A stretch of 64,000 bases of DNA, taken from the NCBI GenBank assembly GCA_902528375.1, contig CABZSS010000002.1, positions 43,688 through 107,687 on the forward strand. The letters are read 5' to 3'. Source of the stretch: an uncultured Pelagibacteraceae bacterium. GTDB taxonomy: Bacteria > Pseudomonadota > Alphaproteobacteria > Pelagibacterales > Pelagibacteraceae. Below the pieces are notes generated by a model that was given only the letters and a program-made list of their open reading frames with translations, was not told the origin of the DNA and ran no database searches. Every line of letters begins with the position of its first letter. The stretch's first letter is position 1. Of this stretch, positions 24,297-33,668 are shown piece by piece. The translations under genes were made by a program, and so were the position numbers.

Positions 24297-26183
24297 TTGA
24301 TTATTTCACAATTAGGATATTATTCATTAATTTTCGGATTGTTGACATCAATATTTATTTTTTTTAATTCCTCAATTCAATTAAAAAAAAACAACTTGGT
24401 TATTTCTAATAAAACATTTGGTTTAATTGGTTTCCAGTTTCTTTTTGTTTTTATATCCTTTATTTCTTTAATTTATTCTTTTATAATTTCAGATTTTAGC
24501 AACGAGACTGTTTATAATAACTCTCACACAACAAAACCTTTGTTTTATAAAATTACAGGAACCTGGGGAAATCATGAAGGCAGTTTACTTTTATGGTTAT
24601 TGGTTCTAACTGGAGTGTTATTAGGATTTATTTTTAAATCTAGTAACGAACCAAAGAATTACAGACTGTTAACTACGTTATTTCAACAAATTATTGTAAT
24701 TGGTTTTTTCATCTTTGTTTTGAAAACATCAAATCCTTTTAACGGAATTTTTCCAGTTCAAACAGAAGGACTTGGACTTAATCCTATTTTACAAGATCCT
24801 GCATTGGGTATTCACCCTCCAATTTTATATTTGGGTTATGTTGGAACATCGATAATTTTTTCAGCTGCATTAGCTTCAATGATTTCAAATTATGTGAACA
24901 AAAGTTGGGCTAAAAATATTAAATTTTGGATTTTATTTTCTTGGATTTTTCTGACAGGCGGAATTCTATTAGGTTCAATTTGGGCATATTATGAACTTGG
25001 ATGGGGCGGTTTTTGGTTTTGGGACCCAGTTGAAAACGTATCTTTAATGCCGTGGCTAAGTTTAACTGCATTGCTTCACTGTATTTTAACTTTAGAAAAA
25101 AGAGAGCTTTTCAAAAAATGGACAATTGTTTTATGTATAATTACTTTTGCATTAAGCATGGTTGGAACTTTTTTGGTAAGATCTGGAATTCTAAATTCGG
25201 TTCATACTTTCGCGAACGATCCATCTAGAGGAATTTATATATTAACATTTTTATTAGTTTTAGTTTTATTATCATTTGCAATATTTATAATTTATGAAAA
25301 TAAAAACTTTACTCAAAAAAGTGAAATTTTTACATTAAGTAAAGAAACTGCGGTTCTGATAAATAATTGGTTTATATTGTATTTTTTAAGTGTTGTTTTA
25401 ATTGGTACGATTTACCCAATATTCCTTGATGTAATATTAGATGAGCAAATTTCGGTGGGGCCACCGTTTTATAATAAGCTAATTTTACCTTTCCTTATTC
25501 CATTCGTTCTTTTTATGTCTATTGGACCTAGCATGAAATGGATTAAAACAAACTTTAAGATTGGAGTTAAAAGTTTTCTTGTTATCGTATTTACACTAAT
25601 TTTATCCTTTATTACCGTTTATTATATTGGAGAAAAAAATATGTTTGTTCTTTTATTATTTGTTGGTTTTTTTTATTTACTTTTTAAAAGTTTAGAACAA
25701 TTTAGAGAAAAAACAAAAAATTATGCACAAATATTTTCACATACTGGATTTTCGTTACTTCTAATATCTATATTATTAAATAGTTTTTCATCAAAAGAGA
25801 TAGTGAAGAATATTCAAGTTGGAGAAAGTTTTACACTTAAAAATGAAAAGATAATTTTTAAAAAAATCGCAGTAGAAAAAGAAAAAAATTACGAATCAAT
25901 TATTGGTTTTTTTGAAGTACTTGATGAGAAAAATAAAATTATTAACCTTCAACCTGAAATTAGAATTTATAATGAACCAGAAACGGCCACTAGTGAAGCA
26001 TCAATAAAAACTACGTTATTTAAAGACCGATTTATTACAATTAACATAATTAAAGATCAAAATTTTTTTAACGTGAGATACCAACATAAGCCTTTTATGA
26101 TTTGGATATGGATTTCAACTTTAATAATTATGCTAGGAGGGATGTTTGCAATTTTTAGAAAAAATAAAGAAGTCAATATTTAG
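24297..26183 (+). CDS. ccmF: Cytochrome c haem lyase subunit CcmF
   Basis: The 628-aa multi-spanning protein contains GTWGNHEGSLLLW, the HPPILYLGYVG segment and the WWD-type WGGFWFWDPVENVS, all typical of CcmF. It works with CcmH to ligate haem to apocytochromes. The start is TTG at 24297, 1 bp after the ccmE stop, with a GGAG in the end of ccmE as ribosome site; no other start codon gives the family N-terminus. Its 3' end overlaps ccmG by 38 bp. Confidence 0.94.
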   Translation: MIISQLGYYSLIFGLLTSIFIFFNSSIQLKKNNLVISNKTFGLIGFQFLFVFISFISLIYSFIISDFSNETVYNNSHTTKPLFYKITGTWGNHEGSLLLWLLVLTGVLLGFIFKSSNEPKNYRLLTTLFQQIIVIGFFIFVLKTSNPFNGIFPVQTEGLGLNPILQDPALGIHPPILYLGYVGTSIIFSAALASMISNYVNKSWAKNIKFWILFSWIFLTGGILLGSIWAYYELGWGGFWFWDPVENVSLMPWLSLTALLHCILTLEKRELFKKWTIVLCIITFALSMVGTFLVRSGILNSVHTFANDPSRGIYILTFLLVLVLLSFAIFIIYENKNFTQKSEIFTLSKETAVLINNWFILYFLSVVLIGTIYPIFLDVILDEQISVGPPFYNKLILPFLIPFVLFMSIGPSMKWIKTNFKIGVKSFLVIVFTLILSFITVYYIGEKNMFVLLLFVGFFYLLFKSLEQFREKTKNYAQIFSHTGFSLLLISILLNSFSSKEIVKNIQVGESFTLKNEKIIFKKIAVEKEKNYESIIGFFEVLDEKNKIINLQPEIRIYNEPETATSEASIKTTLFKDRFITINIIKDQNFFNVRYQHKPFMIWIWISTLIIMLGGMFAIFRKNKEVNI

Positions 26184-26688
26184 TTTAATCATATTAATTC
26201 TTTTAATAATATCATTTTTTGTTTTAAAATTTGCACTTCAAAAAGAAAAAATTTACTCCCCCAAAATGAGTGAAAATCAAATTTTTACTGATTTTAAAGT
26301 TGTAGAATTAATTGAGGAAAAGCAAATAAATTTTAACAAAGTTCTTTTTGGAAAAAAAATTTATTTGATAAATATTTGGTCTTCGTGGTGTGAACCTTGT
26401 AAGGATGAAAGTGACAAACTTTTAGAATTAAAAAACGATACTTCAATTATGATGATTGGAATAAATTATAAAGATAAAAAGAAAAATGCGTTAAACTTTT
26501 TAAAATTATATGGAGATCCATTTGACCAAATTTTTATTGATAAACAAGGAACGATATCAATTAATTTTGGTGCTTACGGGGTTCCAGAAACTTTTTTAGT
26601 TAATGAGGACAATAAAGTGTTGAAAAAATATATAGGACCATTAAATGACGAGGATGTTTATGAAATCAAAAAAATTACTAACAATTAA
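26146..26688 (+). CDS. ccmG: Thiol:disulfide interchange protein CcmG/DsbE
   Basis: The 180-aa protein has a membrane anchor at 8-28 and a thioredoxin fold with the active site WSSWCEPCKDE (WCxPC) and GVPETFLV with the cis-Pro region. CcmG reduces the CXXCH of apocytochromes through CcmH. It starts inside ccmF (38-bp overlap) and its end overlaps the ccmH start region. Confidence 0.93.
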   Translation: MQFLEKIKKSIFSLIILILLIISFFVLKFALQKEKIYSPKMSENQIFTDFKVVELIEEKQINFNKVLFGKKIYLINIWSSWCEPCKDESDKLLELKNDTSIMMIGINYKDKKKNALNFLKLYGDPFDQIFIDKQGTISINFGAYGVPETFLVNEDNKVLKKYIGPLNDEDVYEIKKITNN

Positions 26689-27049
26689 AATTTTAATAAT
26701 TTTTATTTTTATTTCTTTTAATTTAAAAAGTATAGCTATGGCATCAACTTTTTATGAAGAGCAAACTATAAACATTACTAAAAATCTGAGATGCTTAATT
26801 TGTCAAGGTCAAACAATTCACGAGTCTAACTCAGATTTTGCCGAAAGTATGAAAAAATATATTAAAGGCGAATTAGAGAACGGGAAAACCGATGAGGAAA
26901 TATTTTCATCTCTTGTCGAGAAATACGGCCAGTGGATAGTATATGATCCAGGTATATCAAGAAATACCCTTTTATTGTGGGCTTTGCCCTTATTGTTATT
27001 TTTAATTGGAGGTGCCATAATAGGAAAAAGAATTTTAAAAAAAATATGA
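26660..27049 (+). CDS. ccmH: Cytochrome c-type biogenesis protein CcmH
   Basis: CcmH presents the reduced haem-binding site of apocytochrome c. The redox motif LRCLICQGQTI is present, followed by a typical helix-rich stretch and a C-terminal membrane helix. I chose ATG 26660 (129 aa, MKSKKLL) because it gives a clean signal peptide; ATG 26645 would add five residues inside ccmG. No ccmI/cycH follows, unlike many alphaproteobacteria. Confidence 0.92.
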   Translation: MKSKKLLTIKILIIFIFISFNLKSIAMASTFYEEQTINITKNLRCLICQGQTIHESNSDFAESMKKYIKGELENGKTDEEIFSSLVEKYGQWIVYDPGISRNTLLLWALPLLLFLIGGAIIGKRILKKI

Positions 27050-27564
27050 ATAAAATAATAATTAAAATTTTAGTGGCTATTATAATACTCATTGGACTTA
27101 CCAAGAGTGTTTATACCGATGAATTAAAGCCCAAAGATAATCATCAATTTAGTTTTTTTTCAGGAGTCTTTGATTTTAGTGATAAAGGAAAAAATTCTGA
27201 GATAATTGGTGTACAACATTTAAATGAGGATTTATTTAGAGATAGTTTTTTAGGTAAAATTAGACCAGTTACAGGATTTATGATGACGGCAGACTCTGCA
27301 AGTTATTTTTATACCGGAATTCAGACAGAATATGATTTAGGTAAATTAAATATTACACCAAGCTTTACACCCGGTTTGTATTCTGAGGGTGATGGAAAAG
27401 ACTTGGGTCATCCTATAGAATTTAAAAGTGAGCTTCAACTTTCACTTGACGTTTCACCAAATTCTGAGCTGGGTTTCTCATATAATCACTTATCAAATGC
27501 AAGTTTAGGGGAAAAAAATCCTGGGGCAAATAGTTATATGTTCAATTTTATGAAAAGTTTTTAA
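27046..27564 (+). CDS. PagL-like lipid A deacylase (acyloxyacyl hydrolase family)
   Basis: The start was set at ATG 27046 (172 aa), which overlaps the ccmH stop (ATGA) and gives a signal peptide. The sequence is a small outer-membrane beta-barrel with aromatic C-terminal strand ending in F. Near the end it carries NHLSNASLGEKNPGANSY, with His148 and Ser150 matching the catalytic His-x-Ser of PagL. PagL removes the 3-O acyl chain of lipid A. Its position directly after the ccm genes is unusual; a function in ccm is not implied. Confidence 0.75.
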   Translation: MNKIIIKILVAIIILIGLTKSVYTDELKPKDNHQFSFFSGVFDFSDKGKNSEIIGVQHLNEDLFRDSFLGKIRPVTGFMMTADSASYFYTGIQTEYDLGKLNITPSFTPGLYSEGDGKDLGHPIEFKSELQLSLDVSPNSELGFSYNHLSNASLGEKNPGANSYMFNFMKSF

Positions 27565-27573
27565 ATTATACTT

Positions 27574-28722
27574 ATGAGACTTTCAAATTGTCATAACTTT
27601 AGAGATTTTAGGAAACTAGCTAAGAAAAAACTTCCATCACCGATATTCCATTATATTGATGGTGCGGCGGATGATGAAATTACTTATGCTAGAAACACAA
27701 GTGCGTTTGACGATGTAGATTTAGTTCCAAATGTCCTTAGAGGTGTAGAGAATGTTGATTTATCAACAACTATATTTGGAAAAAAACTTGATCTACCTTT
27801 TTACTGTTCACCTACAGCACTTCAAAGACTTTTTCACTACGATGGAGAAAGAGCAGTTGGAAAGGCAGCTCAAAAATTTAATACAATGTTTGGAGTTTCA
27901 GCTTTAGCTACAGTAAGTGTAGAGGAAATATCTTCAATGATCGATACTCCTAAGATGTTCCAATTTTATTTTCATAAAGACAGAGGATTAAATACTTCGT
28001 GTTTGGAAAGAGCAAAAGCTGCAAAGTTTGATGTTATGGCTCTAACAGTTGATACTATTACTGGAGGAAATCGTGAAAGAGATTTGAGAACTGGTTTTAC
28101 ATCACCTCCCAAATTAACATTATCAAGTTTATTTAGTTTTGCTACTAAACCAATGTGGGGAATTAACTACTTAACAAAAGGTAAGTTTGAATTACCTCAC
28201 CTTCAAGATTTCGTGAAGGAAGGCACAAGCACAAATTCTTCTATCGGAAATTATTTTTCTACCATGTTGGATCAATCTATGAATTGGAAAGATGCAGAAA
28301 AACTTTGCTCTCAATGGGGAGGCCATTTTGCATTAAAAGGTATAATGAGTGTTGAGGATGCCAAAAAAGCTGTTGATATTGGATGCACAGGAATAATGGT
28401 TTCAAATCATGGTGGAAGACAACTTGATGGCTCAAGATCTCCTTTTGATCAACTTGCAGAAATAGTGGATGCAGTCGGAGACAAATTAGATGTTATCTGT
28501 GAGGGTGGATTTCAAAGAGGAACACATATGTTAAAAGCGTTATCTCTTGGCGCTAAGGCTTGCGCAGGAGGAAGATTATATCTTTACGCTTTAGCTGCAG
28601 CTGGTCAAGCAGGTGTTGAAAGGGCTTTAGGACAATATAAAGCAGAATTACAAAGAAATATGAAATTAATGGGCTGTACAAAAATTTCTGATCTTAACAG
28701 AAGCAATTTAAGATTTAGATGA
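27574..28722 (+). CDS. FMN-dependent L-2-hydroxyacid oxidase/dehydrogenase (LldD family)
   Basis: The 382-aa TIM-barrel flavoprotein has SPTALQRLFHYDGE, the FMN motif MVSNHGGRQLDGS with the catalytic His, and CEGGFQRGTHMLKALSLGA. It oxidises L-lactate or a related L-2-hydroxyacid to the 2-oxoacid. It opens a cluster with an aminotransferase, a D-specific oxidase, a dehydrogenase and a TRAP transporter. Confidence 0.9.
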   Translation: MRLSNCHNFRDFRKLAKKKLPSPIFHYIDGAADDEITYARNTSAFDDVDLVPNVLRGVENVDLSTTIFGKKLDLPFYCSPTALQRLFHYDGERAVGKAAQKFNTMFGVSALATVSVEEISSMIDTPKMFQFYFHKDRGLNTSCLERAKAAKFDVMALTVDTITGGNRERDLRTGFTSPPKLTLSSLFSFATKPMWGINYLTKGKFELPHLQDFVKEGTSTNSSIGNYFSTMLDQSMNWKDAEKLCSQWGGHFALKGIMSVEDAKKAVDIGCTGIMVSNHGGRQLDGSRSPFDQLAEIVDAVGDKLDVICEGGFQRGTHMLKALSLGAKACAGGRLYLYALAAAGQAGVERALGQYKAELQRNMKLMGCTKISDLNRSNLRFR

Positions 28723-28766
28723 TAAAGAGTTGAATAGTTTGAAATTAATTTATAGGATAATTTTTT

Positions 28767-29930
28767 ATGAAACTAGCTAGAAGCTTAGATAGGTTAGGAA
28801 CTGAGTCTGCATTTACCGTCCTTGCAGAAGCAAAAAAATTGGAGGCTCAAGGTAAACCTATGATCCATTTAGGATTAGGTCAACCAGATTTTAAAACTCC
28901 AAAACATGTTGTTGAAGCAGCCAAGAAAGCACTTGATGATGGACATCATGGATATGTAATGTCAAATGGTATTCCTGAATGTCGTCAGTCAGTCACAAGG
29001 TGGATAAAAAGACGTTACAATGTTGATATTGATTTTAACAGAATTCTCATCATGCCAGGTGGAAAACCTACCATGAGCTATGCAATCCAATGTTTTGGTG
29101 AACCTGGAGCAGAAATAATACATCCTACACCTGCATTCCCAATATATGAGTCGATGATTAATTATACTGGTTCAACATCTGTACCTTATGATTTAACAGA
29201 AGATAAAGATTTAAAATTCAACCCAGATAAAATACTATCTTTAATTACTGACAAAACTAGATTGCTAGTCTTAATTAATCCAAACAATCCTACAGGAAGC
29301 TTTGTTGAAAAAAAAGATATTGATTTCTTAGCCGATGGTTTAAAAAAATATCCTCATGTAACAATATTAAGTGACGAAATTTATAGCAGACAAATTTTTG
29401 ATAATAAAGAAATGCCATCTTTTTTCCATTATCCAGAATTAAGAGAAAGATTAATTGTTTTAGAGGGATGGAGTAAAGCTTATTCAATGACAGGTTGGAG
29501 GCTTGGTTGGAGTTTTTGGCCTCAACACTTAATCGAGCACGTTAATAAATTATTAATCAATAGCGTTTCATGTGTTAATGCTGCAGCTCAGTTTGCAGGT
29601 ATTGCTGCATTAGATGGACCAGATGATTCAATTAATGTAATGATGGAAAAATTTACTCAAAGGAGAGATTTAATTTATAAAGGGTTAAATGATTTACCAG
29701 GTGTTGAATGTAGCTTACCAGGTGGAGCATTTTATGCATTTCCAAAAGTAATTGGAACTGGCATGAACGGTGCTGAATTTGCAAGGAAGGCTATGCATGA
29801 AGCAGGTGTAGCAATAGTTCCTGGATCAGCTTTTGGCGAAACTTGCCAAAATTATGTTAGATTCAGTTTTGCTGCTTCAAGAGATAATATTTCTCAAGCA
29901 TTAGAAAATATCAAAAAAATGCTTAAATAG
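28767..29930 (+). CDS. PLP-dependent aminotransferase, class I/II
   Basis: This 387-aa protein has the fold-type I motifs: LGLGQPDFKTP at the start, NPNNPTGSF, SDEIYSRQIF and the PLP-lysine site EGWSKAYSMTGWRLGW, with the substrate-Arg region YVRFSFAASRDN. It resembles aspartate/alanine-type aminotransferases; the amino donor is unknown. Its place among 2-hydroxyacid enzymes fits amination of 2-oxoacids. Confidence 0.92.
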   Translation: MKLARSLDRLGTESAFTVLAEAKKLEAQGKPMIHLGLGQPDFKTPKHVVEAAKKALDDGHHGYVMSNGIPECRQSVTRWIKRRYNVDIDFNRILIMPGGKPTMSYAIQCFGEPGAEIIHPTPAFPIYESMINYTGSTSVPYDLTEDKDLKFNPDKILSLITDKTRLLVLINPNNPTGSFVEKKDIDFLADGLKKYPHVTILSDEIYSRQIFDNKEMPSFFHYPELRERLIVLEGWSKAYSMTGWRLGWSFWPQHLIEHVNKLLINSVSCVNAAAQFAGIAALDGPDDSINVMMEKFTQRRDLIYKGLNDLPGVECSLPGGAFYAFPKVIGTGMNGAEFARKAMHEAGVAIVPGSAFGETCQNYVRFSFAASRDNISQALENIKKMLK

Positions 29931-29973
29931 TTTTGATAGTATTTCCAAAAAATATTAGATAATATCAAATCTT

Positions 29974-31347
29974 ATGAACACCATTCTTCAACAAGAATTA
30001 AAAAAAATTTTGAATGGCAGATTTTCTCAATCAGAGTCTACACGCTTAAACTATTCTAGAGGAGAGGATACTTACGATCCGATTTTATCTAAAGCAGTAG
30101 CTTTTCCAGAAACAAATGAAGAGGTGTCGAAAATACTAAAGCTTTGCAATGAATATAAAGTACCAGTCGTTCCTTTCGGAACCGGCACATCCCTTGAAGG
30201 AAATGTAGTTGGTAATGATAAAGGAATAACAATTTCTTTAGAAAAAATGAATAAGATTTTAAGTGTTAACACCCAAGATTTTGACTGTAGAGTTCAAGCA
30301 TGTGTAACAAGAGAACAACTAAATGATTATTTAAGAGAAGATGGTATTTTTTTCCCAATTGACCCTGGTGCAAACGCTGCAATAGGAGGCATGGCTTCGA
30401 CATCTGCGTCTGGAACGATGGCAGTTAAATATGGAACCATGAAAACTGTTGTAACCGGTTTAACAGTAGTTCTTCCAAATGGCGAAATAATGAATACGGG
30501 AGGAAGAACAAAAAAAACTTCTGCTGGTTATAATTTAACAAATTTATTTGTAGGATCTGAAGGTACTTTAGGAGTTGTCACAGAAGTTCAGTTAAGATTA
30601 TCTCCTATTCCAGAAAGTATAATGAGTGCTGTTTGTCATTTTCCATCATTAGAAGATGCAGTAAAAACTGCACAAGAAGTTATTCAATATGGTATCCAAA
30701 TTGCTCGAATTGAAATGCTTAATAAAGATCAAATGGAAATAAGTATAAACTATTCAAAATTAGAAGATGTTAAGGCGCTACCGACATTATTTTTTGAATT
30801 TCATGGTTCAGAGGCATCAAATAAAGAATCCATCAAAACAGTAGAGGAATTATCAAAAAATAATAATGGAAGTTCATTCAAGTGGGCAAAAAGTTTAGAG
30901 GAAAGAAATAAACTATGGAAAGCCAGATGGGATGTATATTACTCAGTTAAGGCTTTAATAGACAGTGGAAGGGTTTATTCAACAGATGTGTGTCTTCCAA
31001 TTTCAAAAATAACAGAATGTGTGAAATTTGCCGAGGAAGAGGTTAAAAAATTTGGATTAAGAGCCCCAATGGTAGGGCATTTAGGAGACGGAAACTTTCA
31101 TGTTTTACTTCCATATAATCCTAAAAAAAAAGAAACCTATGAAAAGATAAGAAAATTCAGCGACCTTTTAATAGAGAAAACATTAGAGCTCGAAGGAACA
31201 ATTACCGGAGAACATGGAGTTGGATTACATAAAAAAGAGTATCTCAAAAAAGAACATGCAGACAATCTTCCAACAATGAAATTAATTAAAAGAACCATGG
31301 ATCCTAACAATATAATGAATCCAGGTAAAATTTTTGATCTAAACTAA
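29974..31347 (+). CDS. FAD-linked D-2-hydroxyacid oxidase (GlcD/D-lactate dehydrogenase type)
   Basis: The 457-aa protein is a VAO/PCMH flavoprotein: VVPFGTGTSLEGNVVG, GANAAIGGMASTSASGT, GSEGTLGVVTEV, then GHLGDGNFHVLLPYN and TGEHGVGLHK. These match D-lactate dehydrogenase and glycolate oxidase subunit D; no GlcE or GlcF follows here. It is probably a D-lactate/D-2-hydroxyacid dehydrogenase, pairing with the L-specific enzyme upstream. Confidence 0.9.
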   Translation: MNTILQQELKKILNGRFSQSESTRLNYSRGEDTYDPILSKAVAFPETNEEVSKILKLCNEYKVPVVPFGTGTSLEGNVVGNDKGITISLEKMNKILSVNTQDFDCRVQACVTREQLNDYLREDGIFFPIDPGANAAIGGMASTSASGTMAVKYGTMKTVVTGLTVVLPNGEIMNTGGRTKKTSAGYNLTNLFVGSEGTLGVVTEVQLRLSPIPESIMSAVCHFPSLEDAVKTAQEVIQYGIQIARIEMLNKDQMEISINYSKLEDVKALPTLFFEFHGSEASNKESIKTVEELSKNNNGSSFKWAKSLEERNKLWKARWDVYYSVKALIDSGRVYSTDVCLPISKITECVKFAEEEVKKFGLRAPMVGHLGDGNFHVLLPYNPKKKETYEKIRKFSDLLIEKTLELEGTITGEHGVGLHKKEYLKKEHADNLPTMKLIKRTMDPNNIMNPGKIFDLN

Positions 31348-31354
31348 ATCTTTT

Positions 31355-32308
31355 ATGAAAAAAATACTAGTTACCAGAAAATTACTTGACTCAAATGAGG
31401 ACAAATTAAAAAAACTTTATGATGTGCAACTTAACTCAAATGATGAATTGTATTCTCAAAAAAAATTAATTGAAATGAGCAATGGATGTGAGGGTATTCT
31501 TTCTGCATTAACTGATAAATTAGACAAGGAAACTATAAATTTGTTACCAGACAGTGTAAAAATTCTTTCCAATTTTGCGGTTGGATTTGGAAATATTGAT
31601 CTTGAGGCTGCAAAAAAAAGAAATATTACCGTTACAAATACACCAGAAGTTTTAACAGATGCTACAGCAGAAATAGGCATTCTTTTAATACTTGGAGCAT
31701 GCAGAAGAGCCTCAGAGGGAATAGAGGGAGCAAGAGCTGGTGACTGGAAGTGGTCAGCAGACTATTTGATTGGAAAACAGCTAACAGGATCAAGATTAGG
31801 TATTTTGGGAATGGGAAGAATTGGTCAAAAAATCGCTAAAATTGCAAAATCGTTAGGAATGATTATCCATTATCACAATAGATCAAAATTAAATTCCGAA
31901 AGAGAGCAAGGGGCCATCTATCATGAAAAATTAGAAAGTTTGTTGTCTGTTTCAGATGTCCTTTCAGTTTGTTGTCCTGCTTCACAAGAAACAGTTAACT
32001 TAATCAATAAAGATAGTTTAGAGCTTTTACCAAAAGGTGCAGTTGTTACCAATGTTGCAAGGGGAGATATTGTAGATGATGAAGCTTTAATAGATGCATT
32101 AAATAGAAGAAAAGTTTATGCGGTTGGATTGGATGTTTATAAAAATGAACCAAATTTAAACCCTGGGTATTTAAAACACAAAAGTGCTTTTATTCTTCCT
32201 CACTTAGGAAGCGCCACGAAAGAAACCAGAACTGCAATGGCAAATCTAGCTATTGATAACATTAGCGAATTTTTCCAAACAGGTTCGTGTAAAAATAAAG
32301 TAAACTAG
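31355..32308 (+). CDS. NAD(P)-dependent D-2-hydroxyacid dehydrogenase (glyoxylate/hydroxypyruvate reductase-like)
   Basis: The 317-aa protein has LGILGMGRIGQKIAKIAKS (Rossmann), catalytic Arg in NVARGDIVDDEAL, the Glu in DVYKNEP and His in LPHLGSATKETR. It likely reduces glyoxylate or hydroxypyruvate or oxidises a D-hydroxyacid. It follows the FAD oxidase by 7 bp. Confidence 0.9.
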   Translation: MKKILVTRKLLDSNEDKLKKLYDVQLNSNDELYSQKKLIEMSNGCEGILSALTDKLDKETINLLPDSVKILSNFAVGFGNIDLEAAKKRNITVTNTPEVLTDATAEIGILLILGACRRASEGIEGARAGDWKWSADYLIGKQLTGSRLGILGMGRIGQKIAKIAKSLGMIIHYHNRSKLNSEREQGAIYHEKLESLLSVSDVLSVCCPASQETVNLINKDSLELLPKGAVVTNVARGDIVDDEALIDALNRRKVYAVGLDVYKNEPNLNPGYLKHKSAFILPHLGSATKETRTAMANLAIDNISEFFQTGSCKNKVN

Positions 32309-32342
32309 CAAAATAATACTACTCATAGTTGTAAATAAATTA

Positions 32343-32373
32343 CCTACGCGCGAATTAACAGTAGGACTCTTTT
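32343..32373 (+). promoter_or_regulatory. Weak hairpin in leader of the TRAP binding-protein gene
   Basis: CCTAC (32343-32347) pairs with GTAGG (32361-32365), with a GC-rich loop that contains GCGCG, followed by ACTCTTTTT. It could be a weak terminator for the upstream cluster or a leader structure of the dctP-type gene, whose strong Shine-Dalgarno AAGAGGAG is at 32415-32422. The rest of 32309-32428 is AT-rich and holds nothing I recognise. Confidence 0.35.
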
Positions 32374-32428
32374 TCATTATTGTGCTTAAATAGTTTCAAG
32401 TTAATTAACTTAACAAGAGGAGAAAATA

Positions 32429-33583
32429 ATGATTAAAGAAAAAAAATCATTGAAGGGAAAAATTCCTTCAAGACGAAAGTTCTTTAAGGCAGCAGCAGCA
32501 ACTGGTGCAGCAGCAACAGCAGCAGTAGCAATGCCAAACATTGCATTTGGAGCGCCACAAACTCTAAAAATGCAAGCAGCATGGCCAAGTGGAGCTAACA
32601 TCTTTTTTGAAATGGCAGGAGACTATTGCAAAATGGTTAGCGACATGTCAGGTGGATCACTTAAAATTGATCTTCAACCTGTAGGGGCAGTTGTAAAAAC
32701 AAGTGAGATCGGACAAGCAGTAAGCTCAGGTGCCGTTGATATGGGACACTGGGTAACTGCGTATTGGTATGGTAAAAATCCAGCCGCATCTTTATTTGGA
32801 ACTGGACCATCTTACGGAATGTCATCTCAAGAAGTTATGGGATGGATGGAGTATGGTGGAGGAAGAAAACTGTATGAAGAAACAATTGCGAAAGTTGGTT
32901 TTGATTATACAGGTGTTTTCCATATGCCAATGCCAGCTCAACCGTTTGGTTGGTTTAAAAAGAACGTAACAAAAGTATCTGACGTTAAAGGTATGAAGTA
33001 TAGGACAGTTGGTCTTGCTACTAACGTTCTTACTGCAATGGGAATGGTCGTAAGACAGTTACCAGGTGGTGAAATTCAACCAGCTATGAAGACTGGTTTG
33101 ATTGAAGCAGCTGAGTTTAACAACCCAACATCAGACTCTCAATTTGGTATGCAAGATGTTTCTAAGCATTATCACTTAGGAAGCTTCCACCAATCACAAG
33201 AGATGTTTGAAATACCAATTAACAACAAAACGTTTAACAGTCTATCACCAGCGAATAAAGCAATATTGAAAAATGCTGCTTACGCTGCTAATACAGATAA
33301 CTACTTTAAAGCATTAGTAAGATATTCAGCAGATTTATCTAAATTAATGAACCAACACAAAGTAAACGTTTATCAAACGTCTGATGAAATTTTAGCTCAA
33401 CAATTAAAAGGTTGGGATAAAGTTATCGGTGATTTTACTAAGAAAGATGCTTTCTTTAAGAAAGTCGTCGATTCTCAAAAAGCATATGCTAAGAGAGTAA
33501 TGAAGTACTTGTTGATGAATCAACCTAATTACAAATTAGCTTATGAAAATGAGTTCGGACCTATTGGTAAAGTAAAAATATAA
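32429..33583 (+). CDS. TRAP transporter substrate-binding protein (DctP family)
   Basis: This 384-aa periplasmic binding protein has a twin-arginine signal: SRRKFF (about 15-20), an Ala-rich hydrophobic stretch and cleavage after NIAFGA. The mature part reads PQTLKMQAAWPSG, with the conserved MKYRTVG and EIQPAMKTGLIEAAEF region where an Arg contacts the substrate carboxylate. A strong Shine-Dalgarno at 32415-32422 and a terminator behind the gene suggest it is made in excess of the permease genes. Substrate unknown, probably an organic acid. Confidence 0.93.
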   Translation: MIKEKKSLKGKIPSRRKFFKAAAATGAAATAAVAMPNIAFGAPQTLKMQAAWPSGANIFFEMAGDYCKMVSDMSGGSLKIDLQPVGAVVKTSEIGQAVSSGAVDMGHWVTAYWYGKNPAASLFGTGPSYGMSSQEVMGWMEYGGGRKLYEETIAKVGFDYTGVFHMPMPAQPFGWFKKNVTKVSDVKGMKYRTVGLATNVLTAMGMVVRQLPGGEIQPAMKTGLIEAAEFNNPTSDSQFGMQDVSKHYHLGSFHQSQEMFEIPINNKTFNSLSPANKAILKNAAYAANTDNYFKALVRYSADLSKLMNQHKVNVYQTSDEILAQQLKGWDKVIGDFTKKDAFFKKVVDSQKAYAKRVMKYLLMNQPNYKLAYENEFGPIGKVKI

Positions 33584-33602
33584 TATTAGTTTTACGCAAT
33601 TT

Positions 33603-33630
33603 AAGGGGGCCTAAAGGCCCCCTTTTTTTT
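33603..33630 (+). terminator. Rho-independent terminator inside the TRAP operon
   Basis: A nearly ideal hairpin, AAGGGGGCC (33603-33611), loop TAAA, GGCCCCCTT (33616-33624), runs into a T-tract to 33630. It lies just after the binding-protein gene and before the small permease gene. Part of the transcripts would stop here, giving more binding protein than membrane subunits. Confidence 0.95.
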
Positions 33631-33668
33631 GTTTGATTAATAGGTAGAATTTAACATAAAGTAGTGTA

